Positions 38,101 to 44,577 of a stretch of DNA of 64,000 nt are shown piece after piece (the stretch's first letter is position 1; each line of letters begins with the position of its first letter). Source of the stretch: an uncultured Bacteroides sp. (GTDB taxonomy: Bacteria; Bacteroidota; Bacteroidia; Bacteroidales; Bacteroidaceae); assembly GCA_944319875.1 (NCBI GenBank), contig CALUFR010000017.1:1-64000 (forward strand), in the 5' to 3' direction. Made by a program: the position numbers and the translations under genes. The notes under the pieces are model-generated. The model had not been told where the DNA came from. It searched no databases and was given only the letters and a program-made list of their open reading frames with translations.

Positions 38101-38548
38101 GCATTCCTGTAGAAAAGACTTTTTCTTCAACTTTGGCTATAGAATTAGTGACTTTACTACGAAGTTGTCTGCCCCCATACGCTGTAACTAATACGACATC
38201 CAGCACCTGCGTGTCTTCTTGCATCAATATCTCCAACGACTTACCATTCCATTCTATTTCTTGAGTGGAATAGCCAACAAAAGACACTTGTAATACATCT
38301 CCTACTTTAACGCCAGACAAAGTAAATTTGCCATTAACATCAGTAATACTACCATTTGTAGTTCCTTTCACAATAACAGAAGCTCCAATTACAGGTTCTC
38401 CTTGTACATCTTTTATCAATCCAGTGCACAATACATTCTGTTGTACAATCTGTACATCTGCTTTCTCCACGATTAAGGCAGCATTTGCTATTCCAATAGA
38501 TAATCCCAAAAGAATAGCCACACACCAATTGAATTTTACATTTTTCAT
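35138..38548 (-). CDS. SusC/RagA-family TonB-dependent outer-membrane receptor (NanO-like)
   Basis: 1136 aa from ATG 38548 (MKNVKFNWCVAILLG), with a signal peptide cleaved near ANA-ALI. The carboxypeptidase-regulatory-like domain (~40-120) has GEPVIGASVIVKGTTNG and DVLQVSFVGYSTQEI. The plug has LDVVLVTAYGG (TonB box region), SGLRVQQTSGNPGDVP and IYGARANNGVILVTTKRGK, the standard SusC signature. The barrel ends GGYSLPRSVIFGINVSF. It imports oligosaccharides or sugars with energy from TonB. Base composition is strikingly AT-rich compared with the upstream epimerase gene: the sampled line at 36001-36060 has 14 G+C of 60. Confidence 0.93.
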   Translation of the reverse strand: MKNVKFNWCVAILLGLSIGIANAALIVEKADVQIVQQNVLCTGLIKDVQGEPVIGASVIVKGTTNGSITDVNGKFTLSGVKVGDVLQVSFVGYSTQEIEWNGKSLEILMQEDTQVLDVVLVTAYGGRQLRSKVTNSIAKVEEKVFSTGMHTNPAQALSGAVSGLRVQQTSGNPGDVPTMVLRGGTNLDGTGSPLVVVDGQVREDLSDINPEDIESMEIMKDAGATAIYGARANNGVILVTTKRGKKGRSEINFKAKLGLNYFRDTWNFLNGEDYLYYQRLAWQRAGQICQLSDGSWLGTASMENLKGAQPYGTGNIYFNADGTIADGNKVSNANWSPMIYTDEYAFLLDKGWKTMIDPVYGDKIIYKEFDLRDTNIKDCAITQDYNLSISGGNDKGNYYASFGYNDSQGNAVGNYYKRFSFTLNADYKVRKWLTSLSTVSFVDSKSYGVYQSSVKEEQDIANYFSRVLSVPPTFRGVNENGEYLIGVRGLEDSNYLINWKNRIRDNNGNKYNFNQSFVIDILQGLNLKITGSWYIDELKKEAFNRDLMTGVNTVDSKRESYDSYDRYLNQTYNAVLNYEKKMYKNHFISAMLGFEYYDSYRKGFDAYGYGAPTDDFQDLNLTQQEGREIDSWHERERIMSFFGRLNYDYKSKYLFSFVLRRDGYSKLLGDNRWGVFPGLSAGWVFSKEDFMKSLLDIISFGKLRASYGLNGNVSGIGAYDLQGGYSTYSYGGYNGFLLNYAYNSETARYDITGLANSNLRWEKSRTFEVGLDISFLANKYNLNLTYYNRRTTDKFADIKLPSHAGLYSFKTNNGEIQNTGFEFDFAARIVNTKDWKFNVNWNIAYNKNKIISLPNNGTPLNRQEAFEVYSGNGNEKIWVGGYQEGQSWGDVYAYKAEGIYKSYDEIPGNLIDKSVGDNGSNNKVLYGPEAWSKLTDEEKKEGLPIQPGDVKWKDVNNDGVIDQYDQVKIGNKVPKWTGGFNFILSWKNLSLSTRLDYALGHIVTDTRTPWILGDMQGAYNSIDLVKDTWSETNVNAKYPIYMRADQLGKRNYARTTSMFMYKGDYLAFRDISMAYRISTDWLKKAFIQSVELSVTAQNLGYLWAGSKTMFSPEYGANSQGGYSLPRSVIFGINVSF

Positions 38549-38570
38549 GATAAAGAGAATTAAGTTAATA

Positions 38571-39752
38571 CTATTCAAATAAGACATCTTTACAAAGTTC
38601 ATACCCGCAAACCATCATCCGCGGAATATGGAAAGGCCCTTTAAACAGGTTACCTTTAGCCGGCTGAGCCACCGTACCGTCACGATGGAGATAACCATAC
38701 CACTCACCATACTCCTTATCCGGGAAGTGAGCATAAGTCCAATCACTGATCTGCTTATGCATCTCCAGATATTTCTCATCCTTTGTGGCTTGATAGGCAT
38801 ATAAAGTGGCAATGATGGCTTCGGTCTGCGGCCACCAGAACTTCATGTCCTGCGAATAATCCTGTACGGGGAAGTTACGGCAATCGCGGAAATTAATGAT
38901 ACCGCCATATTCCTTATCCCAGCCCCAATCCCAGGACCATTCCAGTATCTGAAGGGCCATCTGCACCAATTCTTTGTCCCAACCACGGTGACGGGCTTCT
39001 TCCATAATGAACCAAGAGGTCTCGATACAATGTCCGGGATTAATGAGACGTCCGTTGCAGGTATCAATGAACTCTCCTTCAGGTCCCACCATCTCGAGCA
39101 CTGCCTTGAACTCAGGGTGCATGAAATAACGACGGATGGCAGACAGAGAGTCGTCAATCTGCTTATCCAATACAGGATCGGCAATGGCGGCCCTCACACG
39201 GGAAGCCGTATTGATGAGTATCATCGTAATGGAATGACCGCGCGACTGCAATGTCGGCAGGTATTTAGGCTCCAGAAATCCGGGAGTCGTCAAGAACCTC
39301 TGAATGCGCTTGAACAAATCCAAAGCTTTCAAAGCGTAAGTCTGATCGCCCGACGCAATCGAATACTCGGACATCGCAATGGCGGCAAAACATTCGGAGA
39401 ACACATAGCGACGCTTGCGCAAGGGATGGCCATCACCTGTCACTTCGAAAAACATGTGACCGTCCGTATCCACACAATGCCGCTCGATAAAGTCAATGCA
39501 ACTTTTAGAGACAGCCAGCCATTCCGGATTTTTCTCCACATGATTATAAGCAAAGACTGCAATAAATCCAAAACGGCCTTGAAACCAAACCGACTTAGTA
39601 GTATCCATCAGACGTCCTTCTCGATCCACACATGTGTACACGCCGCCATGCTGACGATCCCAACCATGCTCCAACCAGAACGGCATAATGTTTTCCTGAA
39701 GTTCACGCTTATAGGCAGAAGCCCATGTACTCAAATAATCTTTTACCTCCAT
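38571..39752 (-). CDS. nanE: N-acylglucosamine 2-epimerase
   Basis: 393 aa, the usual length of AGE/renin-binding-protein enzymes. Motifs include HGWDRQHGGVYTCVDREG (~29-46), SVWFQGRFGFIAVFAYN (~54), RKRRYVFSECFAAIAMSEY (~113), NPGHCIETSWFIMEEARHR (~238; catalytic His) and MKFWWPQTEAI (~308). The (alpha/alpha)6 barrel interconverts ManNAc and GlcNAc. Bacteroides uses this AGE-type enzyme instead of ManNAc-6-phosphate epimerase, as described for the B. fragilis nanLET pathway. The gene is 5 bases after the lyase. GC content is clearly higher than in the next gene. Confidence 0.9.
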   Translation of the reverse strand: MEVKDYLSTWASAYKRELQENIMPFWLEHGWDRQHGGVYTCVDREGRLMDTTKSVWFQGRFGFIAVFAYNHVEKNPEWLAVSKSCIDFIERHCVDTDGHMFFEVTGDGHPLRKRRYVFSECFAAIAMSEYSIASGDQTYALKALDLFKRIQRFLTTPGFLEPKYLPTLQSRGHSITMILINTASRVRAAIADPVLDKQIDDSLSAIRRYFMHPEFKAVLEMVGPEGEFIDTCNGRLINPGHCIETSWFIMEEARHRGWDKELVQMALQILEWSWDWGWDKEYGGIINFRDCRNFPVQDYSQDMKFWWPQTEAIIATLYAYQATKDEKYLEMHKQISDWTYAHFPDKEYGEWYGYLHRDGTVAQPAKGNLFKGPFHIPRMMVCGYELCKDVLFE

Positions 39753-39757
39753 AATGT

Positions 39758-40675
39758 TCAGAATTTATTGCATCGTTCAAAGAAATGGATGGATTCAAGT
39801 TCTGCCTTCATGCGCGCTTCTTCCTCGTCTGTCATATTCTGGAACGGAGTACGGTTCTTGCCCAAATCAAGACCGATCAGTTTCATGATACGTTTTCCTG
39901 CGACAATATTGCCACGATAATGACAAATCACATTGATGACCTCCTGCGAGAAATTCTGCAACTCGCGAGCCTTTTCGATATCGCCCGCCTTCCATGCGTC
40001 AAGGATGCCCACTAAATTGATACCGTTATAATTGGTAGTCCCCCCGATGCCGCCTTGAGCGCCTCCCATTGCCAAAGACGGGAGAATGGTTTCGTCCTGT
40101 CCATGAAGCATGTCGTACTTACCATTCTTGTAGAGACGGCATTGGTTATATTCATAAAGGCTTTCATAGGTATATTTAATGCCTGCAAAATTAGGAATGC
40201 GGCCATCTACGGCTTTCAGCAATTCAACCATAGGCAGGAAGGCACCGTTGAATGCCGGAATATGGTAATAGTAGAAAGGCAAATCGGGAGCACCGGCCGC
40301 AATTTCCTCGCAATACTTGACCAGTTCTTCAATGCGTCCGATTTTCGGAAAAGGAGGAGCCATGGCACCAATGCCCCAGGCACCAATTTTCCGGGCATGT
40401 TCCGCCAACATTCTGCTTGCTTTGACACAACAGCTCCCGACATGGACTATCACTTTGAATCCCTCCGGTGCCACTTCCATCCAACGTTCAGCCAGTTTCA
40501 TACGTTCGTCTTCGGTCAGCATATAGCCTTCGCCGGAAGAACCATTTATAAAGACTCCTTTCAAGCCGTTTTTCTGCAACATCTTGGCATAAGCCTCGAT
40601 AGGCTCGTAATTCACTTCTCCATTTTCGTAAAAAGGAGTAAACGGTGCATCAATCAATCCGATAATTTTTTCCAT
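39758..40675 (-). CDS. nanL: N-acetylneuraminate lyase
   Basis: 305 aa from ATG 40675 (MEKIIGLIDAPFTPF). DapA/NAL-family TIM barrel with GSSGEG (45-50, carboxylate binding), YYYHIP with Tyr137, and GIKYTY with the Schiff-base Lys167, positions that match Tyr137 and Lys165 of the E. coli lyase. It splits N-acetylneuraminate into ManNAc and pyruvate. Placed between the transporter and the epimerase, it is the nanL of the nanLET set. Dihydrodipicolinate synthase is unlikely in this context. Confidence 0.92.
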   Translation of the reverse strand: MEKIIGLIDAPFTPFYENGEVNYEPIEAYAKMLQKNGLKGVFINGSSGEGYMLTEDERMKLAERWMEVAPEGFKVIVHVGSCCVKASRMLAEHARKIGAWGIGAMAPPFPKIGRIEELVKYCEEIAAGAPDLPFYYYHIPAFNGAFLPMVELLKAVDGRIPNFAGIKYTYESLYEYNQCRLYKNGKYDMLHGQDETILPSLAMGGAQGGIGGTTNYNGINLVGILDAWKAGDIEKARELQNFSQEVINVICHYRGNIVAGKRIMKLIGLDLGKNRTPFQNMTDEEEARMKAELESIHFFERCNKF

Positions 40676-40699
40676 AACTCGCACTATTTTAAAGATTTA

Positions 40700-41968
40700 T
40701 CATTCTACATTATCCGTTTGAGGACGAAGGAAATACAACTGCAATCCCAATGCCACCAGTACGACTATACTCAACAGCGCAAATCCAAGTCCCAGATTTC
40801 CACCATCCGTCCAACGTCCTAACAGTTCGGTCACAGCCGCACCGGCAAATACACCGGTCATGTTCATGACACCATACGCCGTCGCACGGTGTTTGGCCGA
40901 CACAAATTGACAAAGGATGGGCATATTATTCGCGTCAAAAATGCCAAAACCGACTCCAAACAACAGCCCGGCTCCCACAACAGCGACCAGACTATGTCCA
41001 AATCCCAACAATAACAGAGCCGGAATGGTCATTCCCAGGCCAATCGCACCGGTATATACACGTCCCCGAATATTTCTTTGCACCCAACGGTCGGACAATA
41101 CTCCTCCAAAAATGACGCCTATAAAGGAAGACACGGCAATGGTGATGGTTGAAATAGGCCCGGCCTCGGACATCGGGATATTCAAATTTTCAGCAAACAG
41201 AGTCGGAAGCCAGTTTTTTGTTGCCCAACCGGGAAGGCTGGGAGCCGCAAAATAGAAAAGAATAATCCAAAATGCCCATGTAGAAAAGAGAACAGACAGA
41301 CCACTGAACAAGGAAGGATTCGGCTTATTACCAGAGGGCGCAGATACTTTTTTCGCCGAAGCATGCAATGGATTTTCACGCAAAGCCAACATCAAAACCA
41401 ATGAATAAGCGATGCCGATAATTCCAAACCAATGGAAGGCGGAATGCCAAGAGAACATGGCGGCTACCGTCGCTCCAAATCCACCGATAGCCTGACCGAC
41501 ATACAGACCGGTCATGTGTACTCCCACAGCCAATGAACGAGATTTTCCCGGATGCCAATCTGCAATAAGCGACAAGGCCGAAGGTATATACAGTGCTTCA
41601 CTGACACCCATAATCGCACGAAGCCAGTACAATTCATGAAAAGTATCGGCATATCCCATCAAATAAGTGACACCAGACCACACAAACAGACTGCCTACCA
41701 CCAACCACTTACGACTGAAACGGTCGGCTATCATACCGGCAACCGGGCTCATAAAACCGTAAATCCACAAAAATATAGCCATCAGGGCACCAAAAGCCTC
41801 CGCTTTATTCAATTCTACAATATCAACCTTCATAGCCTCCTGCATGGTAGAAAGCATCTGGCGATCCATATAATTCAGCAAAGCTACAACCCAAAGCAGC
41901 CCTACCACAATCCAAGGATATATCCTCCTATCAACCCGATTTTCATTCTGTGAACCCGACATAATCAT
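40700..41968 (-). CDS. nanT: MFS transporter, probable sialic acid importer
   Basis: 422 aa from ATG 41968 (a second ATG two codons on is equally good). Twelve membrane segments are evident. LLNYMDRQMLSTM (~33-45) and MIADRFSRKWLVVG (MFS signature, ~80) are typical of the anion:cation symporter group; DANNMPILCQFVSAKHRATAYGVMN lies in helix 10. The substrate is inferred from its place as first gene of the nan operon, facing a ROK regulator. It has a strong promoter with an overlapping operator-like palindrome. Confidence 0.85.
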   Translation of the reverse strand: MIMSGSQNENRVDRRIYPWIVVGLLWVVALLNYMDRQMLSTMQEAMKVDIVELNKAEAFGALMAIFLWIYGFMSPVAGMIADRFSRKWLVVGSLFVWSGVTYLMGYADTFHELYWLRAIMGVSEALYIPSALSLIADWHPGKSRSLAVGVHMTGLYVGQAIGGFGATVAAMFSWHSAFHWFGIIGIAYSLVLMLALRENPLHASAKKVSAPSGNKPNPSLFSGLSVLFSTWAFWIILFYFAAPSLPGWATKNWLPTLFAENLNIPMSEAGPISTITIAVSSFIGVIFGGVLSDRWVQRNIRGRVYTGAIGLGMTIPALLLLGFGHSLVAVVGAGLLFGVGFGIFDANNMPILCQFVSAKHRATAYGVMNMTGVFAGAAVTELLGRWTDGGNLGLGFALLSIVVLVALGLQLYFLRPQTDNVE

Positions 41969-42002
41969 AGTATCATATTTTTAGAGTGTATATTTTCAAC
42001 GG

Positions 42003-42033
42003 CAAATATATTAATATATTTCATATATACAAA
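42003..42033 (-). promoter_or_regulatory. nan operon promoter with overlapping 18-bp palindrome
   Basis: On the minus strand TTTG (42030-42033) and TATATTTG (42003-42010) are 19 bases apart, a full Bacteroides promoter. AAATATATTAATATATTT (42004-42021) is a perfect 18-base palindrome covering the -7 box and part of the spacer, an ideal place for a repressor. A second palindrome, ATATGGCCATAT (42078-42089), lies between the two divergent promoters. The divergent ROK protein is the obvious candidate ligand. Confidence 0.65.
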
Positions 42034-42135
42034 GTTTTTAATAAATTATTTTATTAATATCTGCATAAATAATAAAGATATGGCCATATATTTAATTAAT
42101 ATCAAGTAGAACAATACATATATAAGAAAATTCAC

Positions 42136-42143
42136 TATATTTG
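42136..42143 (+). promoter_or_regulatory. -7 element of the ROK regulator gene
   Basis: TATATTTG fits TAnnTTTG, 30 bases before the ATG. No clear -33 TTTG, so it may be weak or need activation. Confidence 0.55.
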
Positions 42144-42173
42144 TAACGGAACAATCACATAAATCCATGGCCA

Positions 42174-43382
42174 ATGAGACAGCTATTACTTAAAGAAATC
42201 GAGATTGGCAGCAAGAATGCGCTTCTCAAAAAGAAAATCATTACACATTATATATATAATGGCAGTTCCACAATCACAGACTTAGCCAAAGAACTGGACT
42301 TAAGTGTGCCCACCGTAGCCAAATTCATATCGGAAATGTGCGACGAAGGATATATCAACGACTACGGCAAACTGGAAACGAGCGGCGGAAGACATCCCAG
42401 TCTATATGGACTGAACCCAGAGTCCGGCTATTTTGTGGGGGTAGACATCAAAAAGTTCGCCGTCAATATCGCTTTAATCAATTTCAAGGGAGATATGATT
42501 GAACTGAAGATGAATATCCCCTACAAATTTGAAAACACAGAAGAAGCGCTGGAGGAATTATGCCGCCTGGTCAAGGAATTTATAAAGGACACAGAAGTAC
42601 GGCCGGAAAAAGTAATGAACATCTGCATCAATATTTCCGGGCGGGTTAATCCTGAGTCGGGATACAGCTTCAGTATGTTTCATTTTTCGGAGCAACCGTT
42701 GGCCGATGTGCTGACAAAAAAAATAGGCTTTCCCGTATGCATAGACAACGACACACGCGCCATGACTTATGGTGAATACATGAAAGGCTGTGTGAAGGGC
42801 GAGAAAGATATCATCTTTGTCAATATAAGCTGGGGGCTGGGCATCGGCATCATCATCGACGGGAAAATATACTCCGGGAAATCCGGATTCTCCGGTGAGT
42901 TCGGACACGTAAATGCATTCGACAACGAAATCATCTGCCACTGTGGCAAAAAGGGATGCCTGGAAACAGAAGCGTCAGGAAGCGCATTCCACAGAATTTT
43001 CCTGGAAAGAATAAGAAACGGTGAAACCTCCATTCTGTCTGACAGACTCAAAGAAAAGAACAAGCCACTTACATTGGACGAACTGATTGAAGCGGCTTGC
43101 AAGGAAGATCCGCTTTGCATAGAAATTGTAGAGGGAATAGGACAAAAATTAGGGAAACAGATAGCCGGGCTCATCAATATCTTCAATCCGGAACTGGTAA
43201 TCATCGGAGGAACCTTGTCGTTGACCGAGGACTACATTACCCAACCTCTCAAAACCGCAGTCCGAAAATATTCTCTTAATCTGGTAAACAAAGACTCCGC
43301 AATCGTTACTTCCAAACTGAAAGACAAAGCCGGCATCATAGGCGCCTGCATGCTGGCCAGAAGCCGGATGTTTGAAGACTAA
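42174..43382 (+). CDS. ROK family transcriptional regulator of the nan operon
   Basis: 402 aa. An N-terminal winged helix-turn-helix (~25-75: STITDLAKELDLSVPTVAKF, then a GGRHPSLYGL wing) is joined to a ROK sugar-binding domain. The ROK zinc site is present: GEFGHVNAF (His) and CHCGKKGCLE (~254-263). The N-terminal phosphate loop of ROK kinases (DxGxT) is replaced by VDIKKFAVNIAL, so it should bind but not phosphorylate a sugar. It is divergent from nanT with palindromes between, which suggests autogenous and operon control, with ManNAc or a related amino sugar as the likely effector. A shared bidirectional terminator follows. Confidence 0.85.
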   Translation: MRQLLLKEIEIGSKNALLKKKIITHYIYNGSSTITDLAKELDLSVPTVAKFISEMCDEGYINDYGKLETSGGRHPSLYGLNPESGYFVGVDIKKFAVNIALINFKGDMIELKMNIPYKFENTEEALEELCRLVKEFIKDTEVRPEKVMNICINISGRVNPESGYSFSMFHFSEQPLADVLTKKIGFPVCIDNDTRAMTYGEYMKGCVKGEKDIIFVNISWGLGIGIIIDGKIYSGKSGFSGEFGHVNAFDNEIICHCGKKGCLETEASGSAFHRIFLERIRNGETSILSDRLKEKNKPLTLDELIEAACKEDPLCIEIVEGIGQKLGKQIAGLINIFNPELVIIGGTLSLTEDYITQPLKTAVRKYSLNLVNKDSAIVTSKLKDKAGIIGACMLARSRMFED

Positions 43383-43394
43383 TCAGCAAAAAAA

Positions 43395-43438
43395 AGAGTG
43401 TGTCAAAATGAAAAAACACCATCATCTTGACACACTCT
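43395..43438. terminator. bidirectional terminator between the ROK gene and wzz
   Basis: AGAGTGTGTCAA (43395-43406) pairs perfectly with TTGACACACTCT (43427-43438). A-rich and T-rich flanks serve both directions. Its GTGTGTCAA core recalls the outer arms of the repeat at 5764-5910. Confidence 0.75.
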
Positions 43439-43455
43439 CTCAACTTTCTCAAGAA

Positions 43456-44568
43456 TCATTCTTTCGGCTTACGCCATCCCTGCCACAAATCTTTCACAAA
43501 CAAAATCCAACCTACACAACCGACGCCCGCTAAAAAGACAAACCCAATCAAAATCATTATCTTATTGGGCTTGGATGCACGGAGGGGTACCGTAGCCGGC
43601 TGAACGACAGTATACACAGGAGTAATTTCCTGCACTTTGGCTTTAGCCATCTGCAACTGCTGAGACACCTGTGTGTAAACTTGATAGGCAAGGTTCATTT
43701 CATTCTGCAAACGTTCCTGCTCAGCCATATAACTCCTCAGAATAATATTCTGATTGGCATCCACGAATTGAGCATATTTCTGTTGCGCCTGCTCATAATC
43801 GGCTTTAGCCTCCGCATAGAGATGTTCGGTAAAAGCCAAGTCGTGACGTGCCTTGTTGGTGCGATAATCAGTAATATAATTCTGCAAGCGATGCATCACC
43901 GTATCCGTGATTTGAGCAGAGATTACCGGGTCTTGCATGGTCACGGATAAGGTTGTCACGCCCGTTTTCTTATCCACGGAAACCGAAATCCGACCACTCA
44001 AAGCTTTTGCTATCCGGTCTGCGTCCGGAGTCAAACGGGAAGGGTCGATCGGAGCGTCTTTATCTTCCACTTCTTTCTCCTTAAACAGGGAAACGGTCCA
44101 GCCTATCAGTTTGAATGGCGCGGAGATGACACTGCTCCACCACGGAGAGCGCTGATATTCATCCAAATATGCATACAGCGTAGTATCTATTTTCTCTTTG
44201 CTGTCCTTTATCTTTACATCAAATAAATCGACAAGAAAGGGAGTGGAACTTACAATGTCGGGATATAGTTCGGGAGACAAGGCGTCACTTGTAGAAGAAC
44301 TTCCCAGGTTAATGCCGGCCATGGCCGCCAACGCGCCCATCGTCCCGCTTGTGCCTCGGCTGGCGGTCTCAGGAGCCAACGTGACACTGGTGGAGTATTC
44401 CTTAGGGATACTGAAAGCCACAACCAACGCCACCAATATGGCAATGCCGCACGCCTTCAACACAAGCTTACGCTCCGCCCATACTTTTTGAGCCAACTCT
44501 ATCAAATCGATTTCCTGCTCTTCGGGGCGAGTCTCAACCACCGTATTTTGTTTCTTATCTTCTTCCAT
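43456..44568 (-). CDS. Wzz-type polysaccharide chain-length regulator
   Basis: 370 aa. A membrane segment near each end (~38-57 LVLKACGIAILVALVVAF; ~335-358) flanks a periplasmic part with a long coiled coil (~220-310, EHLYAEAKADYEQAQQKYAQF). The Wzz signature includes EYSTSVTLAPETASRG after the first segment and a Pro-rich stretch before the second (VQPATVPLRASKPNK). No kinase domain is fused. It lies 9 bases after the wza-like gene and shares its transcript. It should set the chain length of an exported polysaccharide; no glycosyltransferase is nearby. Confidence 0.88.
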   Translation of the reverse strand: MEEDKKQNTVVETRPEEQEIDLIELAQKVWAERKLVLKACGIAILVALVVAFSIPKEYSTSVTLAPETASRGTSGTMGALAAMAGINLGSSSTSDALSPELYPDIVSSTPFLVDLFDVKIKDSKEKIDTTLYAYLDEYQRSPWWSSVISAPFKLIGWTVSLFKEKEVEDKDAPIDPSRLTPDADRIAKALSGRISVSVDKKTGVTTLSVTMQDPVISAQITDTVMHRLQNYITDYRTNKARHDLAFTEHLYAEAKADYEQAQQKYAQFVDANQNIILRSYMAEQERLQNEMNLAYQVYTQVSQQLQMAKAKVQEITPVYTVVQPATVPLRASKPNKIMILIGFVFLAGVGCVGWILFVKDLWQGWRKPKE

Positions 44569-44577
44569 ACTACAGCT

